Assembly: GCF_001434785.1 (NCBI RefSeq)
Contig: NZ_AZDT01000018.1
Coordinates: 1-55,013 of the forward strand
Direction of reading: 5' to 3'
Source: Levilactobacillus namurensis DSM 19117
Lineage (GTDB): Bacteria > Bacillota > Bacilli > Lactobacillales > Lactobacillaceae
DNA length: 55,013 bases
This document shows positions 8,073-19,574 of the stretch, in pieces. Below the pieces are notes generated by a model, which made no database searches, was not told where the DNA came from, and was given only the letters and a program-made list of their open reading frames with translations. Position numbers and translations under genes: made by a program. The first letter of the stretch is position 1; the number at the start of each line of letters is the position of its first letter.

Positions 8073-8100
8073 ATTATCATAATTTTTATGGACTAGACCA

Positions 8101-8128
8101 TTTACATTTAAGAGAATTGCGTTATAAT
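8101..8128 (+). promoter_or_regulatory. Promoter of pgi
   Basis: -35 TTTACA (8101-8106) and a perfect -10 TATAAT (8123-8128) lie 16 bp apart, 40 bases before the pgi start codon. Confidence 0.75.
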
Positions 8129-8168
8129 GGACTAGTCGAATAATATTAAAAAGTGAGGTTTTCTAACT

Positions 8169-9515
8169 ATGGCACATATCGCCTTTGATCGTTCAAAGTT
8201 AGGTCCATTTGTTCATGATAATGAACTGGGAGAAATGCAGGCTATGGTGACTGCTGCGGATACTGAATTGCGGCAAGGCACCGGGGCCGGTAGTGATTTC
8301 CGGGACTGGTTAACGTTGCCCCATGACTATGACAAGGCTGAATTTGCCCGGATCAAGGCTGCAGCCAAGAAGATTCGGGAAGATTCCGAGGTCTTAGTGG
8401 TCATCGGTATCGGTGGCTCTTACTTAGGCGCCAAGATGGCGGTGGACTTCTTACACAGCACCTTCTTCAACAGTCTGCCGGCTGACCAACGGAAGGGTCC
8501 CCAGATCCTGTTCGCTGGAAACTCCATTAGTGCCGACTACGTCCACGACCTCTTGAACTTCGTGGGTGACCGGGACTTCTCCATCAACATCATCTCGAAG
8601 TCCGGGACGACGACGGAACCTTCCATTGCCTTCCGGGTCTTCAAGGAGAAGCTGATCAAGAAGTATGGTGAAGCCGAAGCCAACAAGCGGATCTACGCGA
8701 CTACGGATGCCAAGCGCGGTGCGTTGAAGACCGAAGCCGACGCTGCCGGCTACGAGACCTTCGTGATTCCCGATGGCGTAGGTGGCCGTTACTCCGTTCT
8801 GTGCCCAGTGGGTCTGTTGCCAATCGCCGCTTCTGGTGCTGACATTGACCAGTTGATGCAGGGGGCTGCTGATGCGGCTGATGAATACACCAACCCAGAT
8901 TTAACGAAGAACGAAGCTTACCAATACGCCGCTTTACGGAACATCTTGTACCGTAAGGGCTACGGTGTCGAATTGTTAGAAAACTACGAGCCACGGTTAG
9001 CCGCCTTCGCTGAATGGTGGAAGCAATTGACCGGTGAGTCCGAAGGGAAAGACGGTAAGGGAATCTACCCATCATCCGCTAACTTCAGTACGGACTTGCA
9101 CTCCTTTGGTCAATACATCCAAGAAGGGCAACGGAAGCTGATGGAAACGGTCGTAATGGTTGATAAGCCAGAACATGACGTGGACATCCCTAAGGAAGCC
9201 GATAACTTAGACGGGTTAGGCTACTTGGAAGGCCGGACCATGGGCTTTGCCAACACCAAGGCCTTTGAAGGGGTCATCTTAGCCCACACGGACGGCGGTG
9301 TGCCGAACATGAGCGTGCACATTCCTGATCAAAGCGAATACACGTTAGGCTACTTGATTTACTTCTTCGAAGTGGCCATCGCCATTTCTGGTTACCTGAA
9401 CGGTATCAACCCGTTCAACCAACCTGGGGTTGAAGCTTACAAGACTAACATGTTTGCGCTGTTAGGTAAGCCTGGTTTTGAAGACCTGGGTAAGCAATTG
9501 AACGAACGGCTATAA
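8169..9515 (+). CDS. pgi: Glucose-6-phosphate isomerase
   Basis: This cytoplasmic enzyme interconverts glucose 6-phosphate and fructose 6-phosphate. The 448-residue length is typical of Gram-positive Pgi. Visible family signatures are [10 protein letters not shown] near residue 80, the phosphate-binding [10 protein letters not shown] near 140, the PGI signature [17 protein letters not shown] near 207, and the C-terminal [10 protein letters not shown]. The start follows AAGTGAGG. It is a single-gene unit with its own promoter and terminator. In a heterofermenter it can feed fructose 6-phosphate into the phosphoketolase route. Confidence 0.97.
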   Translation: MAHIAFDRSKLGPFVHDNELGEMQAMVTAADTELRQGTGAGSDFRDWLTLPHDYDKAEFARIKAAAKKIREDSEVLVVIGIGGSYLGAKMAVDFLHSTFFNSLPADQRKGPQILFAGNSISADYVHDLLNFVGDRDFSINIISKSGTTTEPSIAFRVFKEKLIKKYGEAEANKRIYATTDAKRGALKTEADAAGYETFVIPDGVGGRYSVLCPVGLLPIAASGADIDQLMQGAADAADEYTNPDLTKNEAYQYAALRNILYRKGYGVELLENYEPRLAAFAEWWKQLTGESEGKDGKGIYPSSANFSTDLHSFGQYIQEGQRKLMETVVMVDKPEHDVDIPKEADNLDGLGYLEGRTMGFANTKAFEGVILAHTDGGVPNMSVHIPDQSEYTLGYLIYFFEVAIAISGYLNGINPFNQPGVEAYKTNMFALLGKPGFEDLGKQLNERL

Positions 9516-9532
9516 GCTAAAAGCATGATCAG

Positions 9533-9566
9533 AGGGTTCGGAGCGTGAGTTCCGAACCCTTTTTTT
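9533..9566 (+). terminator. Terminator of pgi
   Basis: The perfect 10-bp arms AGGGTTCGGA and TCCGAACCCT are followed by seven T residues. Confidence 0.92.
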
Positions 9567-9917
9567 CGCTTAAATTCGCTAATACTGATTTTGCACAGAT
9601 TGTCCAAAGTGTTCTGGACCAATTCAGTTTTTGCCATCTTTAAAGATGGAAACCGGTGACGTTGGTTGGGACGGACAACGGACTAACGCCTTGATAAGTA
9701 AGGCGTTTGACGTAACTGGGAGCAGTTAATGGAAAAACTAATCGAAAGATGATTTTGCGATTAAAAAAGCTGGCTTTTTAGGTTATATAGTGTATAATTT
9801 CAGATGAACAAGGATTCAACTACTAAATGTTGAATCGAGCTTGTTTTTATAATCAAAGATGTAAGGGCTTACTTAGCGGCGGTGATTGCGGTACAGGTGA
9901 ATGAGGAGGACGCGACC
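9567..9917. other. Intergenic region before the surface protein gene
   Basis: No gene was found. The stretch holds several small hairpins: GTCCA/TGGAC (9602-9619) with TTTTT at 9629, CCATCT/AGATGG (9634-9649), and AACGCCTT/AAGGCGTT (9685-9707). A TATAAT hexamer lies at 9793-9798 and an imperfect hairpin at about 9804-9847 in the leader. The TATAAT is the likely -10 of the adhesin gene; no clear -35 is visible. Confidence 0.5.
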
Positions 9918-12375
<2,458 letters not shown>

Positions 12376-12424
12376 TTTAGAGAGAATTTGTCACTTGAAC
12401 CCAACCAGATAGAATAGCGTAAAT

Positions 12425-12456
12425 AGCTCGTAACCGTTGGGGTTGCGGGCTTTTTA
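12425..12456 (+). terminator. Terminator after the MucBP surface protein
   Basis: AGCTCGTAACC pairs with GGTTGCGGGCT, including wobble pairs, and is followed by five T residues. Confidence 0.7.
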
Positions 12457-12472
12457 CGCGTTAATTGGACAG

Positions 12473-12505
12473 AAAAAAACCACCACGTTTTTAAACGTGG
12501 TGGTT
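12473..12505 (-). terminator. Terminator of tRNA-Glu
   Basis: AACCACCACGTTT (12478-12490) and AAACGTGGTGGTT (12493-12505) form a perfect hairpin. On the minus strand it is followed by seven T residues. It lies just downstream of the minus-strand tRNA. Confidence 0.85.
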
Positions 12506-12521
12506 AGCCGTTAATCGCTGA

Positions 12522-12595
12522 TAGCCCATACGGGGCTCGAACCCGTAGCTCCGCCTTGAGAGGGCGACGTCTTAAACCAGTTTGACCAATGGGCA
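12522..12595 (-). tRNA. tRNA-Glu (CTC)
   Basis: On the minus strand a cloverleaf can be folded with a T arm ACGGG-TTCGAGC-CCCGT and an anticodon loop CTCTCAA (anticodon CTC, reads GAG). The D arm begins GTCAAACTGG. CCA is not encoded. Oddities: the first acceptor pair is T1/T72, not G-C, and the D loop is longer than usual. Its own TTGACA/TAAATT promoter and terminator show it as a single transcription unit. It may be a minor, slightly degenerate isoacceptor. Confidence 0.85.
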
Positions 12596-12617
12596 ATAAT
12601 GGTAACTAGCAATATCT

Positions 12618-12646
12618 AATTTACCCTTTTACCCAATAATTGTCAA
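12618..12646 (-). promoter_or_regulatory. Promoter of tRNA-Glu
   Basis: On the minus strand -35 TTGACA (12646-12641) and -10 TAAATT (12623-12618) are 17 bp apart, ending 22 bases before the tRNA. Confidence 0.8.
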
Positions 12647-12705
12647 CAGCTCTTTAGCAAATAATTTTGATAAGTTTTTACAGGAAATTTTTGCTAGAAA
12701 ACCGG

Positions 12706-12734
12706 TTGACACCAAAACGCAAACAGGGTAATAT
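12706..12734 (+). promoter_or_regulatory. Promoter of tRNA-Gln
   Basis: -35 TTGACA (12706-12711) and -10 TAATAT (12729-12734) are 17 bp apart, 30 bases before the tRNA. It diverges from the tRNA-Glu promoter. Confidence 0.82.
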
Positions 12735-12764
12735 GAAATAGTTGCTTACGAGCGATAGAGTTAT

Positions 12765-12836
12765 TGGGCATTCGCCAAATGGTAAGGCACCGGACTCTGA
12801 ATCCGTAATTTACTGGTTCGATCCCAGTATGCCCAA
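12765..12836 (+). tRNA. tRNA-Gln (CTG)
   Basis: The acceptor stem TGGGCAT pairs perfectly with ATGCCCA. The anticodon loop CTCTGAA gives anticodon CTG (reads CAG), and the T arm is ACTGG-TTCGATC-CCAGT. The discriminator is A and CCA is not encoded. T1-A72 is the usual first pair of bacterial tRNA-Gln. It is followed by a strong terminator. Confidence 0.93.
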
Positions 12837-12849
12837 TCATGGTAAAGCG

Positions 12850-12896
12850 GGAGTCGCCACTCAGATGCGTTAGTATCTGGGTGGCGGCTTTTTTTG
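12850..12896 (+). terminator. Terminator of tRNA-Gln
   Basis: AGTCGCCACTCAGAT pairs with ATCTGGGTGGCGGCT, including wobble pairs, followed by seven T residues. Confidence 0.88.
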
Positions 12897-12943
12897 TTGA
12901 GTTGGACCAGGCTGGTTAGGGGAAGGCCGGAAGCTAAAAATGA

Positions 12944-12967
12944 AAAAAGTTGCGGATTACCGCAACC
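12944..12967 (-). terminator. Orphan minus-strand terminator
   Basis: On the minus strand GTTGCGG and CCGCAAC enclose a 4-base loop and are followed by six T residues. No minus-strand gene is seen upstream of it (13000-13450), so it may end a small RNA or be a relic. Confidence 0.5.
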
Positions 12968-13062
12968 CCTTGAGCCTCACGGGAACTCGCTGATTTTAAG
13001 AAGCGATTCTCGCCACTGATAGTTTATAAATTAGAGAATCCACTAATTTTTAGGATGACAGG

Positions 13063-13098
13063 AGTGACTGAAAAGCAAGTCTTTTCAGTCACTTTTTT
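13063..13098 (+). terminator. Plus-strand terminator-like hairpin
   Basis: AGTGACTGAAAA and TTTTCAGTCACT form a perfect 12-bp hairpin with a 7-base loop, followed by TTTTT. Confidence 0.65.
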
Positions 13099-13126
13099 AG
13101 TTTGCGCGTTTTTCTGAGAAAGTTAA

Positions 13127-13273
13127 GGGTTACTTGACAAGTTAACATGGTCGTCGACGTTCAAGGGTAACCTGAGGGAAAAGATTGGTAATCAGGACTT
13201 TAAAATCACGGTAAATTACGGGAAGAAGGGTGACAAACTAGGTGATTCGTTACATAAATCGTTGAAATGGTAG
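13127..13273 (+). pseudogene. Possible remnant of a gene 3' end
   Basis: An open frame without a start codon ends at a TAG at 13271. It reads like a lysine-rich protein tail, ending KITVNYGKKGDKLGDSLHK plus four residues, with natural-looking composition. No ribosome binding site precedes it. I do not recognise a family. It may be chance. The surrounding 12907-13460 otherwise holds only the two hairpins listed. Confidence 0.3.
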
Positions 13274-13460
13274 TCCTATTGATTGCATTTTTTATTAACA
13301 CTATACTAAAAATAGCCAAGATGGATCAGGCGCCGGCGCTTAGACTAGGGTGCCAGAATACGATTAAGTTTCCAGTTTAGTGGGGCCTTGAATGAAACCG
13401 GATTCTTAAAGGCAACTGGGAGGTGGCGCCAGCCCATACAAGGTTGAGGAGGTGGTTAAC

Positions 13461-13901
13461 GTGCATGATCCTTATCAAGTGGCGTATGCGCAGACGGTGG
13501 CGACGATTGCGACCCGTATTCAGGATCTGCAAAAGACCCTGTTGGAGCTGCAGAAAACCTGCGATTTACCGGAGAAGTGGTGGTCTAGAGTTCATAAGCG
13601 CCAGGTCATTTCAGGGGATAGAACGGCGAAAAATGAGCTGTACGTCGAGTCGCAGTGGCGGCTCAATTATTTGATTGATTTAACCCTGTACTTAGAACGG
13701 GACCAAGTGAACGCGCTCCCCGAAGAGCTTGACGCGTTTTTTCGTAAGCGGGACCTGTATTGGTGGCAAAGTGCCCTCAGCCTGATGGGGAGCTTGCCCT
13801 ACCTTGAACGGGAATTAGTGGCGCCAGCTTACTACGAGCTAGCCGAACAAGCCGAGTCAACCCCTGCACGTCACCGGTACCCAGCGACACCAAATACATA
13901 A
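13461..13901 (+). CDS. Hypothetical protein upstream of the giant adhesin
   Basis: The product is 146 residues, soluble, and predicted largely helical. A coiled-coil-like stretch (TVATIATRIQDLQKTLLELQ) lies near residues 13-32 and Trp/Arg-rich helices follow (EKWWSRVHKRQ, WWQSALSLMG). There is no signal peptide or membrane segment. I chose the GTG at 13461 because GAGGAGG lies 8 bases upstream; an earlier GTG at 13452 overlaps that site. It ends 22 bases before the giant surface-protein gene and is probably co-transcribed with it. The family was not recognised. Confidence 0.65.
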   Translation: MHDPYQVAYAQTVATIATRIQDLQKTLLELQKTCDLPEKWWSRVHKRQVISGDRTAKNELYVESQWRLNYLIDLTLYLERDQVNALPEELDAFFRKRDLYWWQSALSLMGSLPYLERELVAPAYYELAEQAESTPARHRYPATPNT

Positions 13902-13923
13902 CAAACCGAAGAAGGTTGTAAAT

Positions 13924-16900
13924 ATGAAACAACGAGTGAGAAACCAAACCACTAAGAAGGCGTTTATCCTGTACAAGGGACGTACGGGATGGCGACTCAA
14001 AACCCGAATTTTTGGCGGTCTGATGGTCGGGTTAGCCGCCTTTACCCTGGCGGATAGTGGACAATTGACTACCGGTCATGCGGCAACGACCGTTGAGGAG
14101 ACTCCGGCGACCGGGACAACGGTTACCCCGGCAAAGACTTCGCAAAGCCCCAACACCAGGTTGGCGACGACCGAAGCCACGACAACGGGACAGACGGAGA
14201 CTGCCAATCCAGCGCCAGTGACGGCAGCATCGCCGAATCCGGCAGCAACCCTCGAATCAGCTCCGGTTACCGAATCGACGCCGGTTACGGAAACGACCCC
14301 GACGACGTACCCGGTCTTGTCCCAGGACCAGAGCGTCAACATCGGGGTCGACCAATCACAGGTATCCTTGACGGCGCAACAGATTGCGGACCACTTTACG
14401 GCGAAGGTCGAGAATCGTGGGGGAAGCGACCAGGATGACAACCCGACCCAGAACACGGTGACGCAGAAGATTGGGGCGGACGGGACGATCGACCTGACCA
14501 GTAACGCGGCGCACGACTACTACGGCGCATACGGTAAGACCACGATTCAGGGGCATCAGGCGGCTCACGTGTCGTTTGAACACGAAATTGACTTTAGTCA
14601 TAACTTCTCGATGTCGGGGGCGCTGGGAATCGGGAGTAAGACTTCTGGCGGGGCCGATAGTGTGGGCTTTATTTTCGCGCCGGGTGACCCGGCCAAGGCC
14701 ACCCAGGGGGGCTCAGGGGGTCAGCTGGGCTTAGGCGGTCTAAGTAATGCCTTCGGGTTCGTCTTTGACGAGTACAACAATGTCTCCGAATACCACGACC
14801 CCAGTTCCCAGCCCTACATTGGCTGGCGGACCACGGATAGTAACGGGAACCTTCAGTCGGCGGCTTCGACGGATTGGAAAGCGGCCAGTCAGGTGGGGTT
14901 GAACGACCGACGGACGAACACCCTGAACGACTTTACCATGGACTATGATGCGAAGTCCCAGTTATTGACGGTGGTGTTGAGGAACGGCACCTTTTCGCGG
15001 AAGATTGAGGATGTTAGCACGGGATACTCGATTTCGGTAGCCGCTTCAACGGGGGGCAGCTGGAATGACTATTCCGCTAGGATTGATAAATTCAGTTACA
15101 CCCCCAAAACGATTCCACTGACCGTGCACATGGTCGATTCGGCGGATCAAGGTGCGTTATTGGATAACGCGAACGTGGAAGCCATTGCCAACATCGGGGA
15201 TACCGTTTCGGTCTTCTCCACGCAAGCCGCGGCTCAACGCGCGGTCGCCGCCGGGGAAGTCGACCCGACTCTGGTTTCGATCCTCCCTACGGATTCAGCG
15301 GGCAACGTCTACGTTATCGATGGGAGCCAAGTGGTGGCTAATCAAAATGGAACGGCGCATTCTGTTGGGGGAAGTGCCTATCAAGACGTCGCGGATGATA
15401 CATACTACACCTATGTGGTGACCGACGATGACAGTCAACAGGTCACGGTTCCGGTCCGGTTAGCGTATACGGCTGAAGTCACGCCGGTCGATGCCCAGAC
15501 CCAGCAACCGATTGCGGGCTTACAACCCGTGACGGTCACCACAGTGGCGGGGGAACCGGCTTTAGTCCAGATCCCGGGATATACGCCAACCAAAGTGGTT
15601 CTGGCGGCACCTAAGGATGGGCAAAGTGTGGCCCATGATCAACTGGCGGTCGATCAGACCACCACTGCAGCGACGGACGAAACCACGGATACGCAGGCCC
15701 AAGCTTTAGGGCATTACTATACCAGTCAGGGAACCACGGTGGACGGCCAAACGGTAGTCGGGACGGCGACCGTGGGGACGGGTCAGGCCATTGACCAGGC
15801 GTTGAACCAACAGCCGTTGGTCGATGCCAACCAGCAACCGGTCATTAGTGGGACGGCGACGACAGGGATTACCAACCAGGACTATTACTGGTCAGCGACG
15901 GGGAACGCACAGGCGGCGGATTCGACGGACGCCCAAGCGCCGCAAAAAGCAACTAACTTACTGGTGCCAACCACGCAGACCTTAAAGTCTTGGTCGGATA
16001 AGGCTAGTGCCAACCAGCAACAAGCCGATGATTATCAGAACCAGGCTCGAGAGATTTACAACCAGTTCAGCGCCCTCAACGGTTTATCTCAGGCCCAACA
16101 GGCTGATGCTGAGACCCTGTATAAAAATATTTCGGACATCTATCAAGACGTTTACGACAGTAACGCGGTGGCCATCACCGATTTTGGGACGGCGCAAACG
16201 GCTACGGTAGCCGCCGACATCGTGCAGGACGGACAAGCGGGTTATGCGGCCTTGAAAAAGGCCCAAGACCTGCTGGGCGATTTTGAGGTGAGTCTGGGTA
16301 AGCTGACCACCACTAACAATCACGCACAAGACAGTTTGGCGACGATTGTGACGCAGCCCGTGACGTATGGTCAGCCGGTTAAACGGCCCACGGTCCATCT
16401 GGGGGATGGTTTCGGGAAGGCTCAAGCAGACCAGCTTCAGGACGATGACTTTGTCTACTATAGCGATCAGGACCTGAAAACACCGGTCACCCCAGTTAAC
16501 GCGGGAACGTACGTAGTGAAGTTGACGGATAAGGGACGGGCCTACATGAAGAGTTTGGCCCCGGATAACCCGTATGCGGGCCTGTTTGTATCGAGCATCC
16601 TGACGATCAATCCCAAAACGGTAACGGCTCAGGCTGACCCTAGCACCATTGTTTATGGGGATGCCCCGGTCTTAAGCGGAACGTATGGACAAGTCACGGA
16701 CACCACGTCAGGAGACTTTGAAATCGTTGATCCGGCCACCCAGCAGGTGGTCACCGACCTAACCAAGCTACAAGTTGGCCCGACCTATCAGGTGCGATAC
16801 ACGGCTCAAGCCCAAGCTAAGCTGGCACAGGCGGGCAATTATGCCGTGACGGGCTTTACGCCAGGAGCCCTGACGGTCACGCCCCGGGCAATCACGGTCT

Positions 16901-19359
16901 CGGCGAATAATCATACCAAGACTTACGGTACCGCCGATGATCCGGAGTTGGACTGGGCCATCACCGACGGCCAACTGCAGAATGGCGATCAACTTGAGGT
17001 TTTAGGCGTGACACTCACGCGAACCCCGGGTGAAGCAGCGGGCGAGTACCAGATTAAGGCTCAGCAAGCAGCGACTAATCCGAATTACACGGTCAACGTG
17101 ACGCCCGGGACGTTTACGATTGCCCAACGCAACGTGACCTTAACGATTCAAATGCAACACAAGTTTTATGGGGACGCGGATCCGACACCCGATCTTGAAT
17201 TGGTTGCGGGAACGTCCTTAGCACCGGGCGACCAGCTGGAAGACTTAAACCTCCAGTTCCAGCGAGACCAAGGTGAAGCTGCGCAGCAAACGTATGTCAT
17301 TATCGGGAAAGCGGACAATAAAAATTACAACATCACCATTCAGCGGGGAGGCTTGATCATTGATCCGCGACCAGTGATTGTCGCCGTTGCGCCCCAAGAA
17401 AAAGTATACGGTGATACGGACCCGACACCCGTAATTCAGCTGGATGGCGATTCGACCTTGGTTGCGGGGGACACCCTAGCGGACTTAGGCGTACAGGTTA
17501 CCCGCGCTTCCGGTGAGGATGTCGGGACTTATCAGCTGAGTGATCAGAGCACTAATCATAATCCAAATTATAAGTTGACGGTGACGCCGGGGACACTAAA
17601 GATTCTGCCCCGACTGGTGACCGTCATTGCGGCGGATGCGGAAAAAAGCTACGGTGACGCTGACCCAGTGTTGACCCTAACACCGGCAGCCGCAAAAGAG
17701 CTGGTCAACCAAGATACCCTAGATGCGTTGCACGTGACGCTGAAACGTGACCAGGGAGAGACGGTACAGCCGAATGGGTACACGATTCGTGGGACCAGTA
17801 CTAGCCAGAATTATCAGGTCACAATTCAGGATGGGAAATTTAGTATTTTGCCGCGTAAGGTTACGGTTTACGTAGCAGATCATCAAAGCAAGGTTTACGG
17901 CACAGCTGACCCCGTCTTGAAGCTGCGGGATGACGCGCATCAAGTCCTAGTGGGCCAAGATACCCTGAAGGACCTAGGCGTTACTTTGACTCGGCAGGCT
18001 GGCGAGGATGTCACCGCGGCAGGTTACCAGATTACCAATTCGCAAACGGGAAAGTCGAAGAATTACCAGGTGACCGTGGTCCCAAGGTATTTCAAGATTA
18101 TGCCCAAAGCAGCTACAGCGATAATTACGACATCAAGGGCAGTGTACGGTGCCCCCGTGACGTTACAGGGAACCAGTAGTTTACCCGGTAAGTTTGCGCA
18201 TTTCCAACCCACTGACCTGGAGCTAGTTGATCAAGCAGGACAGGTGGTGCTGCCCACCAAGATTGGCGCGGGCACCTACACCATCCGGTTAACCGCCGCA
18301 GCCCAACAACGGTTACAAGACCAGAGCAACTATCACCTGGATAAGCTGCCGGTGGGACAGTTGGTGGTGACCCCGCGGCCGGTAACCTTGCAGATTGAGG
18401 ATCAACAAAAATTCGTCGGTGAAGCTGATCCGCAAGAACACGTGCGGGTAACGGCTGGTAGTTTAGCGGAGACGGATACGGTTGACGATTTAGGGTTAGT
18501 GTTTGCTTTACCGGAACATGCGGCGGTGGGAACCTACCCCATCACTGCGACCGCTAAAACTTCGAATTATTTGGTGCGGGTAGTGCCAGGACAATTAAAG
18601 GTCTTGGGACGAACGGTTGACGCGTTGGGTGACGTGACCACCACGGAGAAGGCGGCTAGTGGTGAAGTCGTCAACGTCACGGAGCAGTGGCCCGACCATA
18701 GCGTGACGGTTTATACGTATGATCCGGCGACTCGGCAAGCTACAGTTAGTGAACTTGTTCAGGGGAAAGTCGTAAAGACCCAGCCAGTCAACTTGCAGGG
18801 AGAAACGATTGTGAACGATGGCACGGGAGCTTTGACGGTGTTGGACATTCATGATTTGGCCCAGCCAGTGATTGCCCATTACCCGGCACAGGTCTGGCAA
18901 CCCGCGACGCCGGACCAGTTGGTGGGAACGACGGGTCAGCCTACGGGAACTGGGGCTAGTGTCACGACACCGCCGATGACGCCCGAAGTTGGGACGCCAA
19001 CCGTTGGTGAGACACCAGCGCCGTCTGCTGAGCCGCTGGTCACGCCGAAAGCCACGGCACCAACGAAAACGCAGAAATCAACGGACCATTCGCGAGTAAC
19101 GGTAACGCCAATGGCAGTGACCGGTACACCTGTGACGTCGACGGGGAAACAGTCGTCGGCAGAAACGGTGGCAGCGGACCAGTCAGCGCGAGTACCTGCC
19201 GGAACGCGTTCGACGGCGACTGCCACGACCGCGACGAACCGTATGACCACGGCACAGTTACCGCAGACCGATGAACAGCCGACTAACTGGTTAACGATTC
19301 TAGGTGGGGTGCTCCTCGCCGCTATCGTTTGGCCGATTGGGTGGTTGCGACGGCATTAA
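13924..19359 (+). CDS. Giant LPxTG-anchored adhesin with L-type lectin and MBG repeats
   Basis: The product is 1811 residues. A long signal peptide of the KxYKxGKxW type (LYKGRTGWRLKTRIFGG near residue 17) ends at about residue 53. A Thr/Ala-rich linker follows, then an L-type (legume-lectin-like) domain at about 140-400, with GFIFAPGDP and FGFVFDEYNN. A MucBP-like/linker region runs to about 800. About nine tandem MBG-type modules (about 806-1560) repeat the pattern VYGDADP...Y.I....NYxVTxxPGxLxI. A Pro/Thr-rich wall spacer and a sorting signal LPQTD (near 1779), hydrophobic helix and RRH tail finish it. All parts predict a sortase-anchored, carbohydrate-binding surface protein held away from the wall by MBG modules. 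The binding target is unknown. The frame is intact, unlike the adhesin upstream. Confidence 0.92.
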   Translation: MKQRVRNQTTKKAFILYKGRTGWRLKTRIFGGLMVGLAAFTLADSGQLTTGHAATTVEETPATGTTVTPAKTSQSPNTRLATTEATTTGQTETANPAPVTAASPNPAATLESAPVTESTPVTETTPTTYPVLSQDQSVNIGVDQSQVSLTAQQIADHFTAKVENRGGSDQDDNPTQNTVTQKIGADGTIDLTSNAAHDYYGAYGKTTIQGHQAAHVSFEHEIDFSHNFSMSGALGIGSKTSGGADSVGFIFAPGDPAKATQGGSGGQLGLGGLSNAFGFVFDEYNNVSEYHDPSSQPYIGWRTTDSNGNLQSAASTDWKAASQVGLNDRRTNTLNDFTMDYDAKSQLLTVVLRNGTFSRKIEDVSTGYSISVAASTGGSWNDYSARIDKFSYTPKTIPLTVHMVDSADQGALLDNANVEAIANIGDTVSVFSTQAAAQRAVAAGEVDPTLVSILPTDSAGNVYVIDGSQVVANQNGTAHSVGGSAYQDVADDTYYTYVVTDDDSQQVTVPVRLAYTAEVTPVDAQTQQPIAGLQPVTVTTVAGEPALVQIPGYTPTKVVLAAPKDGQSVAHDQLAVDQTTTAATDETTDTQAQALGHYYTSQGTTVDGQTVVGTATVGTGQAIDQALNQQPLVDANQQPVISGTATTGITNQDYYWSATGNAQAADSTDAQAPQKATNLLVPTTQTLKSWSDKASANQQQADDYQNQAREIYNQFSALNGLSQAQQADAETLYKNISDIYQDVYDSNAVAITDFGTAQTATVAADIVQDGQAGYAALKKAQDLLGDFEVSLGKLTTTNNHAQDSLATIVTQPVTYGQPVKRPTVHLGDGFGKAQADQLQDDDFVYYSDQDLKTPVTPVNAGTYVVKLTDKGRAYMKSLAPDNPYAGLFVSSILTINPKTVTAQADPSTIVYGDAPVLSGTYGQVTDTTSGDFEIVDPATQQVVTDLTKLQVGPTYQVRYTAQAQAKLAQAGNYAVTGFTPGALTVTPRAITVSANNHTKTYGTADDPELDWAITDGQLQNGDQLEVLGVTLTRTPGEAAGEYQIKAQQAATNPNYTVNVTPGTFTIAQRNVTLTIQMQHKFYGDADPTPDLELVAGTSLAPGDQLEDLNLQFQRDQGEAAQQTYVIIGKADNKNYNITIQRGGLIIDPRPVIVAVAPQEKVYGDTDPTPVIQLDGDSTLVAGDTLADLGVQVTRASGEDVGTYQLSDQSTNHNPNYKLTVTPGTLKILPRLVTVIAADAEKSYGDADPVLTLTPAAAKELVNQDTLDALHVTLKRDQGETVQPNGYTIRGTSTSQNYQVTIQDGKFSILPRKVTVYVADHQSKVYGTADPVLKLRDDAHQVLVGQDTLKDLGVTLTRQAGEDVTAAGYQITNSQTGKSKNYQVTVVPRYFKIMPKAATAIITTSRAVYGAPVTLQGTSSLPGKFAHFQPTDLELVDQAGQVVLPTKIGAGTYTIRLTAAAQQRLQDQSNYHLDKLPVGQLVVTPRPVTLQIEDQQKFVGEADPQEHVRVTAGSLAETDTVDDLGLVFALPEHAAVGTYPITATAKTSNYLVRVVPGQLKVLGRTVDALGDVTTTEKAASGEVVNVTEQWPDHSVTVYTYDPATRQATVSELVQGKVVKTQPVNLQGETIVNDGTGALTVLDIHDLAQPVIAHYPAQVWQPATPDQLVGTTGQPTGTGASVTTPPMTPEVGTPTVGETPAPSAEPLVTPKATAPTKTQKSTDHSRVTVTPMAVTGTPVTSTGKQSSAETVAADQSARVPAGTRSTATATTATNRMTTAQLPQTDEQPTNWLTILGGVLLAAIVWPIGWLRRH

Positions 19360-19390
19360 TAGAGACGTTTAGAATTTAATGGTAAGTGAA

Positions 19391-19433
19391 AAGGAGTGTT
19401 CTTGAGCTGGATTGGCTCGGGAGCACTCCTTTT
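19391..19433 (+). terminator. Terminator of the giant adhesin gene
   Basis: AAGGAGTG and CACTCCTT are perfect arms around a 24-base loop with further partial pairing, followed by TTTT. Confidence 0.75.
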
Positions 19434-19574
19434 GAGGTGAACGAGGGGGGAGGATTGGTTAAGAGTCAACTACGACCAGAATTGAGAGAATGTATGCTAA
19501 ACTAAATAGATATAACGGTTATGGGTTATGTTAGTGCCGTAACCGCACAACGCTTAAAATTTGGAGGCTATCAC

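Noticed and set aside
12944-12967. Minus-strand hairpin considered as the end of a T-box or known small RNA
   Set aside because: No promoter or conserved RNA motif was found upstream on the minus strand; kept only as an orphan terminator.
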